Assembly (NCBI GenBank): GCA_033239525.1
Contig: BSYO01000030.1
Location: 10,499,030-10,563,029, forward strand
Length of the DNA: 64,000 nt
Direction of reading: 5' to 3'
From: Nepenthes gracilis
Taxonomy: Eukaryota > Streptophyta > Magnoliopsida > Caryophyllales > Nepenthaceae
In this document: positions 21,304 through 33,240 of the stretch, piece after piece
How the letters are laid out: each line of letters starts with the position of its first letter
Position numbering within the stretch: the first letter of the stretch is position 1
The notes under the pieces: generated by a model
The model's database searches: none
The model's input: only the letters and a program-made list of their open reading frames with translations
What the model was told of the DNA's origin: nothing
Made by a program: the position numbers and the translations under genes

Positions 21304-22102
21304 TGTTGGGTTTTTTTATCACTCTTTTGTGGGTGTTATAATAAATAAAAAGTTATTAAAAGATTGCGTAGGGTTCACACGAGGATTGAAGTGTTCGCGA
21401 AGCTGAAGGGCTGCCGAATTGCCAAGTTGAGGGGCGACCAGATCGAAGCTCGGACTGAGGGGCTACTAGATCAAAGCCGGGGCCGAGGGACAGTCAAATC
21501 GAAGCCGAGGCCAAGGCCAAGGGGTGACCAAATTACAGCCGAGGTCGAGTGGCGACCAAGCATAGCCAAGTCCGAAAGGAGATCAGGCGAAAAAGTTGAA
21601 GGGCGGCCGGACATCAAAATGCATAGGCGACCATACTACTTAAACTGAAGAATGGTCAACTGTCGGTCCCAATAGTCCACATTGTAAAAGCGCAGGAAAT
21701 ACATTTTTAAGGTTGTAAAAGTGTGCGATAGGTGAGACGTTATTATAAATTGTGCAAAACGCTTTAAGGTCAATAGACGAGAGGCGACGAAAAACACTTG
21801 TAAAATTAGATAATAGAGAACGCCGCCAATGAGAGAAAAGCGAGGGGATCCTTTTTGCTCTGTATCAAGTCGGTCGGTTGTTGGTACTTTATTTCTAGAT
21901 TTTGTATAACTGATTTTATATGATAAAGTTTTTCAGAATTTATCCCGTGATTTTTCTCTTAGATAAAAAAAGTTTTCCACGTTAAAAATTATTATACATT
22001 ATTATATTTCTTGTACTCATAATTTTGATAGTTGATGACCGACAGAGGATTTAGGTTTGTTCCACTATACCGGTTGTGTAAATCCGGGCCGAATTTCCAA
22101 CA
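21304..22102 (+). mobile_element. Solo copia-type LTR with internal 28-bp tandem repeat
   Basis: It begins TGTTGGG and ends TTCCAACA, 799 bp, with flanking pentamers AATCG and AATTG (one C-to-T difference). The 3' 200 bp match the LTRs at 28967 and 31183, so it is the same family. GC-rich tandem units start at 431, 459, 487, 521 and 549 (add 21000), each near GGGGCGACCA. They give an open frame (21364-21648) that is only repeat-encoded. Confidence 0.75.
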
Positions 22103-25100
22103 AATTGGTTACACATTTTGGTCGTTGAATGGTTGTGCAACTATGGGTCAGATGTCCCAACCACTCTTTACGTGTTGTTGAGTGCTATAAGAACTCTTCC
22201 CATCTGGTAAGTTTTCTAGCTGGCTCGAGAAGTTGTTGTGAACCATATTAATGTGAAAGCATTACCTAAAAGATAAAAAAATAGTAAAATTTATATAAAA
22301 ATATTACCTAAAATTATAAAAATAGTACTGTTTTTTTATTATTATTTAAATGACTAAGGTTATCGACCTGATCAACTGCTAAGTATTTTCTCAACCATCC
22401 CACCCATCAACCACCTATCTCACCTAAAAAACATCATTTCTGTTTGAAAACAACTTGTTAGTAATATAATTAACTCACCAAACAAACTTAATATTATTGT
22501 TTCAATAGTTGGTGATTTATCAATAAATTTATGAGATTAAATTTCCAAAATTGTTAAATTTATCTATCTAAATTATAAGAGCAAAAATTGTTAAATTGGC
22601 ACTTGATAAGGGATATTTAATCTAGAAAGCATTGAATCATACATAGCTCCATTGATTTAACCATTAGACATATTTATGCCAAATATTTAAAGCTCAAGAA
22701 GAGACTTGGTCCAAATAGCTGGTTTCTAGATTGTATTTATACGAATCCATATAATAACATATTATCTATTTTGAGTCATTGAAATGAGATCGCATTTACA
22801 TGATTTTGTTTTTCATGTGCTTTCCTGTAAAAGGACTTTCTATTATAAAAATACTTGAATTCTATTAAAAAACACATCCACCCTTTGTTCACAGATAATG
22901 TGAAATTCCATACACTAATTCACGATTGATTTGACTCATATTTGTACACTTTTAATTAGGACTATTTTTAATATTATTATATAGCAATTTAAATTTATAT
23001 GATGATATATTATTAGTTTTGCTTCAAAAATAGATTTGCACCTACACTATTTTTTCATTTTTAGGCATGGCAGGAAAAGACATGTTATTATTAAAACATC
23101 CAAGTCTTACTACTAAGAACATCCATTCTCATTTCTCAAATAATGTGGGTTCACATATATTAACTTTCACAGTCTATCCCATTTGAGAAACGATATCATT
23201 GTCACATGTGGCATGGTTTAATACTAGCCTGCCTTAATCGGTAAACTTCTAATGGAGATTGTCTATTATATATGATGTGCAGACTCTGACCCCGCCTATA
23301 ACCACCACCCTATCCATTCAAGTTGAAAACCATCAATCTCATAAAAAATATCAACATTCTTGAACTATAAATGATAAGTGTGATCACTATTATTCAGGAA
23401 ATTTAGATACATTCAAAATCATGAGGAAAACCAACGCCCTAAAATAAAAATAATAAATAATAATATATCTAAATATATCTCAAATTAAAACATCTAAAAA
23501 CTCTTGTTAGGATGTCTAACTAATGCCAATTTTGTAGTTCTCTTATTTGGATATTTCAAAAATTCAACTCAACATGAGATCAAAATGATGCAAAGTATAA
23601 ACAATTTTCGTGAATCTTATTCTACTACTTTGAACAATTTATATCCCTATTAGCAAAGTCAACATCACAAAATATCTGACATCCATGATATACAACTCTC
23701 ATTATAGTCCTCTCGAAAGCTATTTATGTAATATGATCATACCAACATTGATGTCCTTCGCCATAATATTTTGGATATTACATTTTACGATGAACATAAG
23801 ACTATAAATCTCATATCTCATAATCTATTAACCTCGACCATTAGAAATGGATTAGTTATTAAAAAATGCAAACTACTCTAATGTTTTATAAACTCCTATT
23901 TACATAGATACTTTATAATTTTTGTACACACTTCTTTACTTAAGTATAAAATGCCAACAAAATGTACACATGTGAAGCAAATAATAATACCAACAAATCA
24001 AGGAAACAATGAATAGAGGAATCGTCACAAACACCTAAGAACCCCATGTGATCGCGTCTCTCTAAAGTTCACAAACATCTACTAAACTCAACCTCATTTT
24101 GGAAATCCAAGTTTCCAAGTTCCAAAATTTACAATTTAAGTTACATGTTCAATCTTCCCTTTAGCATTCAAATGTCAACTTTGGTGTTTGAACAATGACT
24201 TGGCTAACTTACATTGCTAAGGCTAAATCTCCATTAAAACGGATATAATTCTCAATCAAGTCATTATTTCTACCACTATGGTCTTAGAATAAATTAACAT
24301 ATAGTTATTCTTTATGAAAATTGATCAGATTCTACAAATCTAAGAAATCCCTCATTTTGTTGTTCGACATTTAAATGCGATGAATGTCAAATTTATAGTC
24401 TCTATATATGCATCTATTCATATATACACATGAATATAACGTGGACACCGGTCTATAATATTATTCAATGAAACTACCACGATACTAGTCAAATATAGAC
24501 ATTCTAGCATCAAAACAGCATGCAATGAATATATAATTTAATCAATTTACAGTGTTTGAATGGTATTCTAATGCTAAGCAATCTAGGCAATGACTTTCGA
24601 GAGCTAACTTAAGCATCACTCAAATGTTTTACATAAATTGAATGATATGTATCTAAAAATTATTCTAATCGACATGTGAGATCACTATAACATAGATCTA
24701 TCATTCCACGATAATAACATTAAATGAATTATCAAAGAAAATTAAAGAAATGATCACAAGTATTTTCTCCTCCTCTCCTTCTTGGCTGCCTCATGAGAAT
24801 GTTTATGAAGTCTCCTCCTATCAAGGCTATATTGATAACCAAATTGTAGTGGTAAAACCCTAAGAGAATCTAGGGTTATAGGGGAGGCCTATTAGGGTTA
24901 GGTTTTTCCCTCCTATCATTATTTGATTTTTTTTCTTGAAATTAAATGCCCCGAAATTCTGTTGATCCCCCTCCTTATTCAGCCGAGATAAGGCCCCCAA
25001 ATAAACCAAGGATTATAATTTACAATTATGTCAAAAGTATGATGACTCGGTTCAAACTAGTTCCCACCTCATTTCTAATTTGAATTTAATTATCACCATT

Positions 25101-25186
25101 CCCAATAATTACCAAAAAATTTATTGCCTTCTAACACTATAATCAACCCAAGTGATATAGTATCTCCTCAATTTTTGAATTGCCTT
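22103..25186 (-). other. AT-rich stretch, possible body of an old minus-strand LTR
   Basis: There are no open frames. Read on the minus strand, 25180 to about 24760 has the layout of a plant chromovirus LTR. An AT-rich start is followed by GGGTTAGG/CCCTATAACCCTAG-type sequence and a purine-rich GAAGGAGAGGAGGAG segment. Its upstream half may be 28460-27805, separated by the solo LTR at 25187-27804. This is a pattern judgement only; I could not define ends. Confidence 0.3.
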
Positions 25187-26599
25187 TGTAATGTATCGGT
25201 TCCCGAACCAAAAAATTTCAAATAATTAAGTTAATATAATTAAGATTAAACTTAATGTACGTGAGAACTTAAGTTTCGGGATCGAGGAATAAGACAACAA
25301 GGGTTGGCCCGCTGAGTGCCTGAGGCAGCGCCACTACGCCAAGCCTAGTGAACCAGCGCCCGGGAGGGCGTTGATTCCAAATTGTTCCGGGCGCGTGGCA
25401 CCAGCTTGTGATTTAAATGGCTGCGAGTTCTCCCTCGGCCATTTCCAAAGAGAAAAGAGAGGGGGAGGAGGAGAAGAGAAAAAAGGGGAGATTAAAGCCT
25501 TTGAATTCGAATCCGAGCTGAAGTTAGTTGGAGAAATGGTAGATTGAGTCGAGATAAGTGCACTCATACCCTCCTCTTTCGTTTTCTTACACTTTTGTTT
25601 CGTTTTTATCAAGTATTCTCATACCAATACATGATTAAAGTTATAATATGTGTTACCCATAGCTTGAGCATCTATATATGCAAATTTTGTTATCCGATTC
25701 ATAGTTTTTGCACTGTTTTGCGCAACCAAAACCCTAGTCCATGTGTGCTTATTGTTCACCTGCGCCTGGATGATTTCGGGCAAATTAAGACTAGAAACCC
25801 TAGGCAATTTGAGACTAGAATATCATTGCACATATCCTAGGTAAATTAATTTATCGATTGGATGCCCGATTTAGTGGATTTATGTAAATTTTTGTTCGTG
25901 AAGCCCTAGGCCCACGCCTGGACATATTACCCACAAAATTTTAGAATTTGTACTTAATTTGGGATTAGAATATGATTGCCCACAATTTGGACAAGTTAAT
26001 TTATTGATTGGGTATCAGAATATGTAATTTTATGTGAAAATTTGTTTGATGAGACTCTAACTCGTGCCTGGATCCCGTTTGAGCTTCAATTTGGAGTTTG
26101 ATGTATAAAATGATTTATGATTATGAATACCCATGCCTTGAATATGATGATGTACCCGTTGGATGTCCGAAATTTCGTGAATGATCTGATATTCGCAACC
26201 GGGCATTATTTACGTACACTATTCACGCACGGCACTGTTCACCAGAGGCCATTGAACAATATTTTACAAAATTTTGCATTATTCAATTATTAATTAAATT
26301 GCATCCGTTTGTAGGTGTCTAATTGCATGTTTCGAAATATTGACGGACGTTAATAATGAGATTTGGCTGCATGTATGTTAAACAAATTGAATTATATATG
26401 TGCCGAAAATTATGTATGATTTGTTTATAAATGAATTCATGATCGGAACCTTTAAAATGATGCTTGGCTCAAATGGTAAGATTTTCTAAGCTTAAAGTTA
26501 TGTATGCATATAATGGAAGTTATGTGAAGGCTTATGTTTTAAGAATATAAAATTATTTGACCTATGAATAAGGATAAGAAAGGGGATATTTTGTACTTA

Positions 26600-26985
26600 G
26601 CTATAGGCTTTGGCCACTGATTTTGATCACGGGCCTCAGTTATGGGTTTTGACCACGGGTTTCGACCACAGATCTTAGTTATTGGTTTTGGTCACGTGTT
26701 TCGGCCATGGACCTTAACTATGGGATTTGGCCACGAACTTCGGCCACGGATTTCGACCACGAGTCTTAGTTATGGGTTTTGATCATGGGTTTCGACTATG
26801 GACCTTAACTATGGGTTTTGGCCACGGGTTTCGTCCATAGACCTTAGCTATGGGCTTTGGCCACGAGTTTCAACCACGGGCCTTAACTATGAACTTTGGT
26901 CATGAGTTTCGGCCACGGACCTTAACTATGAGTTTTGGCCATAGATTTCGTCCACGGGCCTTAACTATGGGTTTCGGTTATAGAT
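26600..26985 (+). repeat. 39-bp minisatellite built from 13-mers, about 10 copies
   Basis: Units of 39 bp read roughly CTATGGGTTTTGG, CCACGGGTTTCGA, CCACGGACCTTAA, that is, three related 13-mers. One unit near 26718 is 52 bp, exactly one 13-mer longer. The array lies inside the solo LTR. Direct repeats without unique spacers exclude a CRISPR array. Confidence 0.85.
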
Positions 26986-27180
26986 CGTTTTTCTGAAGTA
27001 AGAATTATAAAAATTTAGATTTAAGAGTAGAATTTCCTAAGAAAATAAGAAGTTAAGTACAAATTCTTTGTATGATTTGACAAGATAAGGAATCTGAAAG
27101 GAAACAAAGAGATTGTATGGCATTATGAAGGTTTTACCTTTATACATGTCTTGAGATTTATTGATTGTTATTCTTTCCAA

Positions 27181-27202
27181 CATATATATATATATATATA
27201 TA
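27181..27202. repeat. (TA)n microsatellite
   Basis: Perfect AT dinucleotide run inside the solo LTR. Similar runs occur at 32424-32444 and 46340-46372. Confidence 0.9.
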
Positions 27203-27804
27203 TTGTTATATTTTGAATATGAAGTTATATATTTCTCAATACTTTTATGTGCCTTGCTGAGCTTTAACTCACTTTTACTTGTTTTTCCACCCAAATGAGT
27301 ATGAGTTGTACCTGTTGAGGTAGGATAGAAAATTTGAGTTGGCTAGGCTCAAAGACGATGCAAACGACCTTATAGATTTAGTCATGCAGCTTTGGGATTT
27401 TTGATAGAATATTTTGTATTTCTGATAAATTTTGTTTATAGACGTTTGCATATGATGATGTTAATGATAAGAAAATATCGATAGTATAGTTTTTGCTGTA
27501 TTGATGAATATATATGCTTCCGTAGGTACTTACGGCTAGTTCGAATACGTAGTGGCATCAATTCTGAGCCAACGTCGTACCAGAGTTATGACATTGGTGC
27601 CACATAAAATTTTGTAGCGTTTGGATCCTATATGTTGTTTTTGGATATGTTGTGATAAATTTTGTGGATTCTTTTGGGTCCCTTGTTTGGATTTTATGGA
27701 TTATATAGGTTGTGTAGGATATTTTCAGGTTTTATATTTGGCTGATATCTGTATTACAGTTAAAATTTTACCGAATTTTTGACAGAAAAATACGAAACAT
27801 CACG

Positions 27805-28961
27805 ATCTTAATTCTCCTCTATCAACCAAGCTCTATAAGGAAGTGCCAAGTTTAGGTCCTGTAATTAATCAAGCAAGATATGATGTCTTCAATTTGAAGT
27901 GTTGCCATGATAAATAAATTTTTGCTTAACTCAATTATATTATTCTTCCTTTTTCACTCCCATTCGGCAGAGTAGGTGGGCACCAATTGCCATGCTTAAA
28001 TTCTCCAATACATTACCATAAGATAGCTTCTAATTATCTTTGGAAAATAATGCAAGCTATATATCCTTTGATTTGAATGATTACCAAAGTGGTAGACCCT
28101 CAAATAGCTAAGCATTAGGGACCTTCCTAATGGATTTAATTTGGCCAAGCCAAGCACCACATTCACCTAATATATTACCAAACTTTCATTTACAATGTTC
28201 TTCCAAATAATAGATAACAATATTTTTTTCAAAAATTTTACCAGTTATTTCTAAATAATTTGGCCTATTAAACAGACTAATTCCAAGTCCTAAATTTCTT
28301 GGCCCAAGAGGGCTTATCTGTAATATAATGAGCCACTAAGTCTAATATACTTAGGTTTACCTAGTTAGCTAAGTCCATGATTATGTTAGCACAATAAGGA
28401 CCATTAAATAATTCAAGCCTAAATCAATAGCTCATTAAGTCCAACCCAATTCAAGTTACTAGTAATTCTAATCGTCATCGCAAACAATCACATACAAAAA
28501 AACAATTGGACTTGAAATATTTGAAATGTTTCATGAATCTTGGGTACGATAAGCAAAAAGGATTAATGGGCACAGGTTGTATTTTGGAGAAGCCCCCTAT
28601 GGCTAAGTCACTGCAAGCTTGAGTCTGAAAAAGCAGAACATAAAGTACCAAATCATTTGGGCTGGATAACAAAACTATTGTTTAAGGTACTGAGAAGGAC
28701 CGAACTATTAAATGAAACTCGATCTAGAAACGGTGCTGATAAGATGTTGGTTCCTTCTGTATGATGGGTGATAGAGATTCCGTGCATTTCCTGCAAAGAA
28801 GGCTGCAAAACTCTTGTTGTGGAGTCTGAAACTCAGTGAAGGATGTAATATGTTTATCAAGATCAATAGTCGATTCTATATGGACTAATTGCTAAGTCAG
28901 TTAAATTTAAGGTTATAATTCTTTAGCTAATTGCTCTGTGTCCAAGTTTGCATCAAGGGGG
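27805..28961. other. Intergenic or old LTR sequence, unresolved
   Basis: I recognise no gene. Up to about 28460 it could be the 5' part of an old minus-strand LTR interrupted by the solo LTR to its left. The rest up to 28961 ends in CATCAAGGGGG, which resembles a copia polypurine tract, but the target duplication at 28962 shows it is only flank of the next element. Confidence 0.3.
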
Positions 28962-28966
28962 ACATT

Positions 28967-31899
28967 TGTTGGGTTGTTGGTCACTTTCATGTGAGCTCAT
29001 ACACATTTGACGTATCGTTTGGTGGTTCGAACGAAATCATACGGATATCGTACTAATTTCATTAACTTTTTAAATTAGAAGATGTTTGATTTTCTTTGAT
29101 TAGGAAAGAATTTGATGAGATTATTTTTTAATTTAGAGCTATCATTGATTAGGAAAGATTTTGAGATATTATTTTTCTAATTTGGAAATATCTTTGATCA
29201 TAAAATTATTATTTTTTAATTAACTTGAGGTAAAAATTTTATATGAATGGGCCCGACTCTTATATTAGAGACAAGCAACCAAGAATTAAAATAATCATTC
29301 ATTAGTTGAATGAAAAAGAAGAGAAAGTGAGAGAAAATGAAAAAAATGAAGATTTAAATATCCGACAGAGTGTCAAATCGTATTTTAATTTTTACCAATT
29401 TTAGGTACGCTATTTTTGAAATTGCAAAGGACATCTTTACCATTAATGTTTATACTCTTATACTTATTATTGATTGGTCTATTTGTTACAAGGTGTCTAA
29501 TCAATATATTTATGATGTTTGTATAACAAGTAATTTTATAATGGATTTGGTCGGACGTATCGTCCTATAATTTTTTTTTCTCATTTTTAAGAGGTTTTTC
29601 TATATTAAAAATTATTATATATTATTATATTTCTTATACTCATGAGTTTGGTAATTGACGGTTGACGAGGGATTTGGATTTTTATTTCATTGTATCGGAT
29701 TGTGTATTCGGGTCGAACCCCAACAAGTAGTATCAAAAAAATGTTATAAAACTTTGATTTGATGACATCGACATCAAAGAGCTTGTCATTCTGTATTAAA
29801 CAGTTTAATTGACAAAATAATTTCATTTTTTTATGAGAAAGAGTAAGAAATATTTTGACCCAAGAAGGGACAGTAAAAGCATTTCGAAGTAAGAAAGATA
29901 AGTCGAAGAATATGACAGATGAGGAGTAGCAAGATAATAGGGATCTTAGTAATTATATGATCAAGTTAAATATTATAGATAATACTCTTTATGAAGTTAT
30001 TGGCTTGTCGGATCTAATGGAGATTTAGATGAAATTTGAAAGCTGATATAAGTCTAAATTCTTGACAACAAGATTGTATGTAAAGAAGAAATTCTATAGC
30101 CTACGTTTGTCAAAAGAAAAAAATTTTGAGAAACATTTGGATGAGTTCAGCTAGATTTTAACATAAATATTGGCACTTAACGAGAAGATTAATGAGAAAG
30201 ACAAACATAAATATTGTCATGACATTATTGTTTGAAAAGGGCATGCTCAAATTAGATAAGATCATCGCTTTCTTTGTTTATGAATGAGTCAAAACAAAAA
30301 GGAAGCGTTGAAAATTCAGAGGAGCCGAGTCACTTGGTATCCACTAGTGGTTGGGGATATAGGAAATCGAGGGATTGAGGTAGCAAATCGGAAAGGAGTA
30401 ACGGTCCGACCAAGTTTTAAAACATAGAGTACTTCCATTGTGGCAAGAAAAGTCATATATAGCAAGATTATCCCAATAGAAAGCATGAGAACGAGGGCAG
30501 AGGTGAGTGTCAATGGAGGTGGGATCATAATGATAATAATCGAGCCTCTATCAGTTCCTATAAAACTTTCTAGTTGTCCGCGTGGGGGAGACACTAGCTT
30601 TTCGAATTAGGAGGCAAATTGGGTGATGAATAGCGGTTCCTCACATCATGCGATATCAAAGAAGTCCCTCCTCATCAGGTATACGCTCGGGGACCGTGGG
30701 GTATTAAAGATAGGTAAAAATGATTCATCAATGGTTGTTGATATCGAGAATATTAGCTTGCAGACAAGCAACATGACGAAACTCATGTTAAAGGACATGA
30801 GACGTGTCTCTGATTTACGGTTGAATGTGATTTCAATCAAAAAGTTTAATAAAAATGGCTTTTGCACGGGGGAGCAAACAATAAAATCGATAATTGATGA
30901 AAGTTTCAATTGTCAATGATAATATCAAAGTGACCATTCGAGGCATTGATCAAGGTAACTGGAAGAAAAGGTCGAGGAGGAATGTAAGGGGGAGTGATTC
31001 TACCACCAAGAAGAAGCCGAAGGGGAATAAGAATGCTCCGAGTTCAGTAGAGTGAAAGAATGCATCATTTAAATTTGTGGAGGCTAATACCCAGATCCCA
31101 TTTGAGAGGAAGTTGCCGAGAGGTATGTGATAACAGTCACCGGTGAAGGCGAAGAATCCCCCACATGGTCATGAAAAAAATTTATTGGGTTATGAATCAC
31201 TCCTGTATAGGCTCATACCTATTTGACTTATCATTTAGTGGTTCAAACGAGATCACATAAATATCGTCATGGACTTTTCAAATTAAAAGAAATTTAATTC
31301 TCTTTTATTAGTAACGATTTTGATGAAATTATTTTTTTAATTTGAAGATATCATTGATTATGAAAGATTTTGAGAAATTATTTTCTAATTTAGATATATC
31401 ATTAATTAAAAAATTATATTTCGTTCCTAATTAACCTAGGAAAGAAATATTTGAGCCTAATCAAGTGTTGAAGTAATTATTCATGAATTAAATGAAAAAG
31501 GAAATAAAGAAGGAGAAAAGAAATAAGAGAAAAATTTGAGCATCTAATAGTGTCAAATTATTTTTCAATCTCCGTCGACCTTAGGTACACTGTTTTTGGA
31601 ATTACAAAGAATGTATTTACCAGTCATATTTTTATTATTATACTTATTATTATTTGATTTATTTCTTATAAGGCGTCCAGTTCTTACATTTAGAGGGCTT
31701 GTATAATCAACAATTTTGGATTTATTCGAACATATCGTCTCGTAATTTATTCCTCTCGTCCTTAAGATGGTTTTTCACGTTATAAATCGTTATATATTAT
31801 TATAGTTCTTATACTCATGAATTTAATGGTCAACAGTTAATAGAGGGGTTAGGTTTTGTTTTGCTATATTGAGTTGTGTATTCAGGTCAAATTCCAACG
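28967..31899 (+). mobile_element. Pol-deleted Tork/TNT1-like copia element with both LTRs
   Basis: The pentamer ACATT occurs at 28962-28966 and 31900-31904, fixing both ends. The 5' LTR is 28967-29725 (759 bp, TGTTGGG to CCAACA) and the 3' LTR is 31183-31899 (717 bp). A decayed primer site TAGTATCAAAA (complement of initiator tRNA-Met) lies at 29728. The internal 1.46 kb holds only Gag and the start of pol. Integrase, reverse transcriptase and RNase H are missing, replaced by about 240 bp of purine-rich sequence before the 3' LTR. It depended on another element for movement. Confidence 0.85.
29830..30920 (+). pseudogene. Copia gag and protease/pre-integrase fragment
   Basis: Fragments include FLTTRLYVKKKFYSLRLS and KHLDEFS (UBN2-type Gag, 30060-30150). 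YFHCGKKSHI-x-QDY at about 30430 is a zinc knuckle with both outer cysteines changed to tyrosine and a stop inside. The open frame at 30623-30919 reads MNSGSSHHAISKKSLLIRYT, then DMRRVSDLRLNVISIKKFN, the copia aspartic protease plus Gag-pre-integrase segment. The protease catalytic Asp of the Asp-Ser-Gly triad is Asn here. Several stops occur upstream. No product is expected. Confidence 0.8.
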
Positions 31900-31904
31900 A
31901 CATT

Positions 31905-32732
31905 TGATCCCATTTTCGTTTTCTATAGATCTGTTGCATAGACTTTCATAATATCTCTTTAATAATTAATAATATTATAAATTAATATAATAATTTCAAA
32001 TGTTATAAAAGCAACTTAAAGCACTGTCTAGATGATATGCCGGTGGGTCAGCATCTTGCTAAGTCAGTCCATGCCGCTTGGTTTAGGTCATTTCGATTTG
32101 ACTCAGCTGCCTTTCTTTCTTTCTTCTTTCGTTATATGAATATAAGCAAGATGGGATCCTTAAGACTATAATTTTTCATAGAGATTGAGATTTTAATCTC
32201 TTTTAATTTTGATTATTTATCTAAAAATAATATAATTATTAATTTAAAAATAAATAACTAAATTATAAAAGGAAAAAATAAATAAGAAGAAAATTTGCAT
32301 TATCTACCTACATAGCAAAAAATATTCTGTGTAGTAGTGAATTTGAGGCCCATATATTTTTTAACAGAGATGCACTTAGTGTATCTCTAATTTTTATTAT
32401 TAAATTGTTATAGTGATTAAAAGATATATATATATATATATATATGTGGTATTTTTATAAAAATACCCTAGATTAAGTCACGCAGACAGTTATGGCTAAA
32501 AAAATAGTAACGAAATATGCTTTTTTAAAAAATATATATATATATATATTTATTTATTTAAATATTTATTTTATTATGTTAATTAATTAATTCATTTATT
32601 TTATAAATATCATTAATATGAAATGACTTAATTTTATGTTAATCTAGATTATCTAAATAATGTAAAAAGAATATTTTCAAACATTTTTTTAAAAGATAAT
32701 AAAAATATATTATCATTTTACTACAGGCTTTC
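31905..32732. other. Intergenic AT-rich sequence
   Basis: No gene is seen. A (TA)n run lies at 32424-32444, with further AT repeats near 32528. Confidence 0.5.
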
Positions 32733-33240
32733 TTCTTTTCCAATTAGATATTTGGGTGTTCCTCTTATATCTTCTAAACTCACGGTGTGAACACATTTCC
32801 TCATGAATGGACTTTTAGCACTCGACGAGGACTCTGACATTGACATTGTCAAATTATGTTACCCTCGGTGTGGTCCTTCCTCGATGTGAAGGTAGATTCT
32901 ATCGTTCGAGATAGTAGGTGGTGTTAGCTGCCTGTAGCTGTTGTGGCGGTGGTTCTTTCATCTAGTCATTGTCAGAGTTTCTTTTAAATATTGACAAATG
33001 ACACTCCATTATTTAGATTTTGGAGGATCATGACTCTTTGTTAACTAGGTCTACCTAGAGAATTTTTCAATTGAGAGGACATAAAGTCAATTATTACCGT
33101 CTTGTTTTGGGCTCGCATGCCGGTCGGACGCATGCTTTCATAATATGGTTTTTCATCAAGGGTTGTCCTACTTAAATCCCTCTACTTCCTTATCTTAGTG
33201 CTACTTTTGAATAAAATATGAAGAATCTATTAGATATTTT
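32733..33240 (+). pseudogene. L1-type LINE ORF2 relic (end of reverse transcriptase and zf-RVT region)
   Basis: A forward frame at about 32733 reads SSFPIRYLGVPLISSKLT, the conserved RYLGVPL block near the end of plant LINE reverse transcriptases. Near 33100 another frame reads RLVLGSHAGRTHAFIIWFFI, matching the zf-RVT block in which a histidine-alanine-phenylalanine and tryptophan are conserved. The spacing between them is shorter than in intact elements, and stops and frameshifts are present. The T-rich sequence near 33620-33700 could be the 3' UTR. Confidence 0.7.

Larger units (their letters stand above)
25187..27804 (+). mobile_element. Solo LTR of chromovirus type, 2.6 kb
   Basis: The ends are inverted copies: TGTAATGTATCGG on the left, and CGTGATGTTTCGTAT read from the right. 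Flanking pentamers GCCTT and ATCTT differ by two transitions, a possible decayed target duplication. The GC-rich upstream portion with TGCCTGAGGC, then a purine-rich leader and ATAAGTGCACTCATA (25554), is shared with the LTR ending at 60592. No internal sequence accompanies it. Confidence 0.65.

Noticed and set aside
26600..26985. Regularly spaced repeats considered as a CRISPR-like array
   Set aside because: Units are contiguous with no unique spacers, in a plant LTR.
28951..28966. CATCAAGGGGGACATT read as polypurine tract of another copia element ending at 28967
   Set aside because: ACATT is repeated exactly after the second LTR, so this is the target flank of one element, not the end of another.
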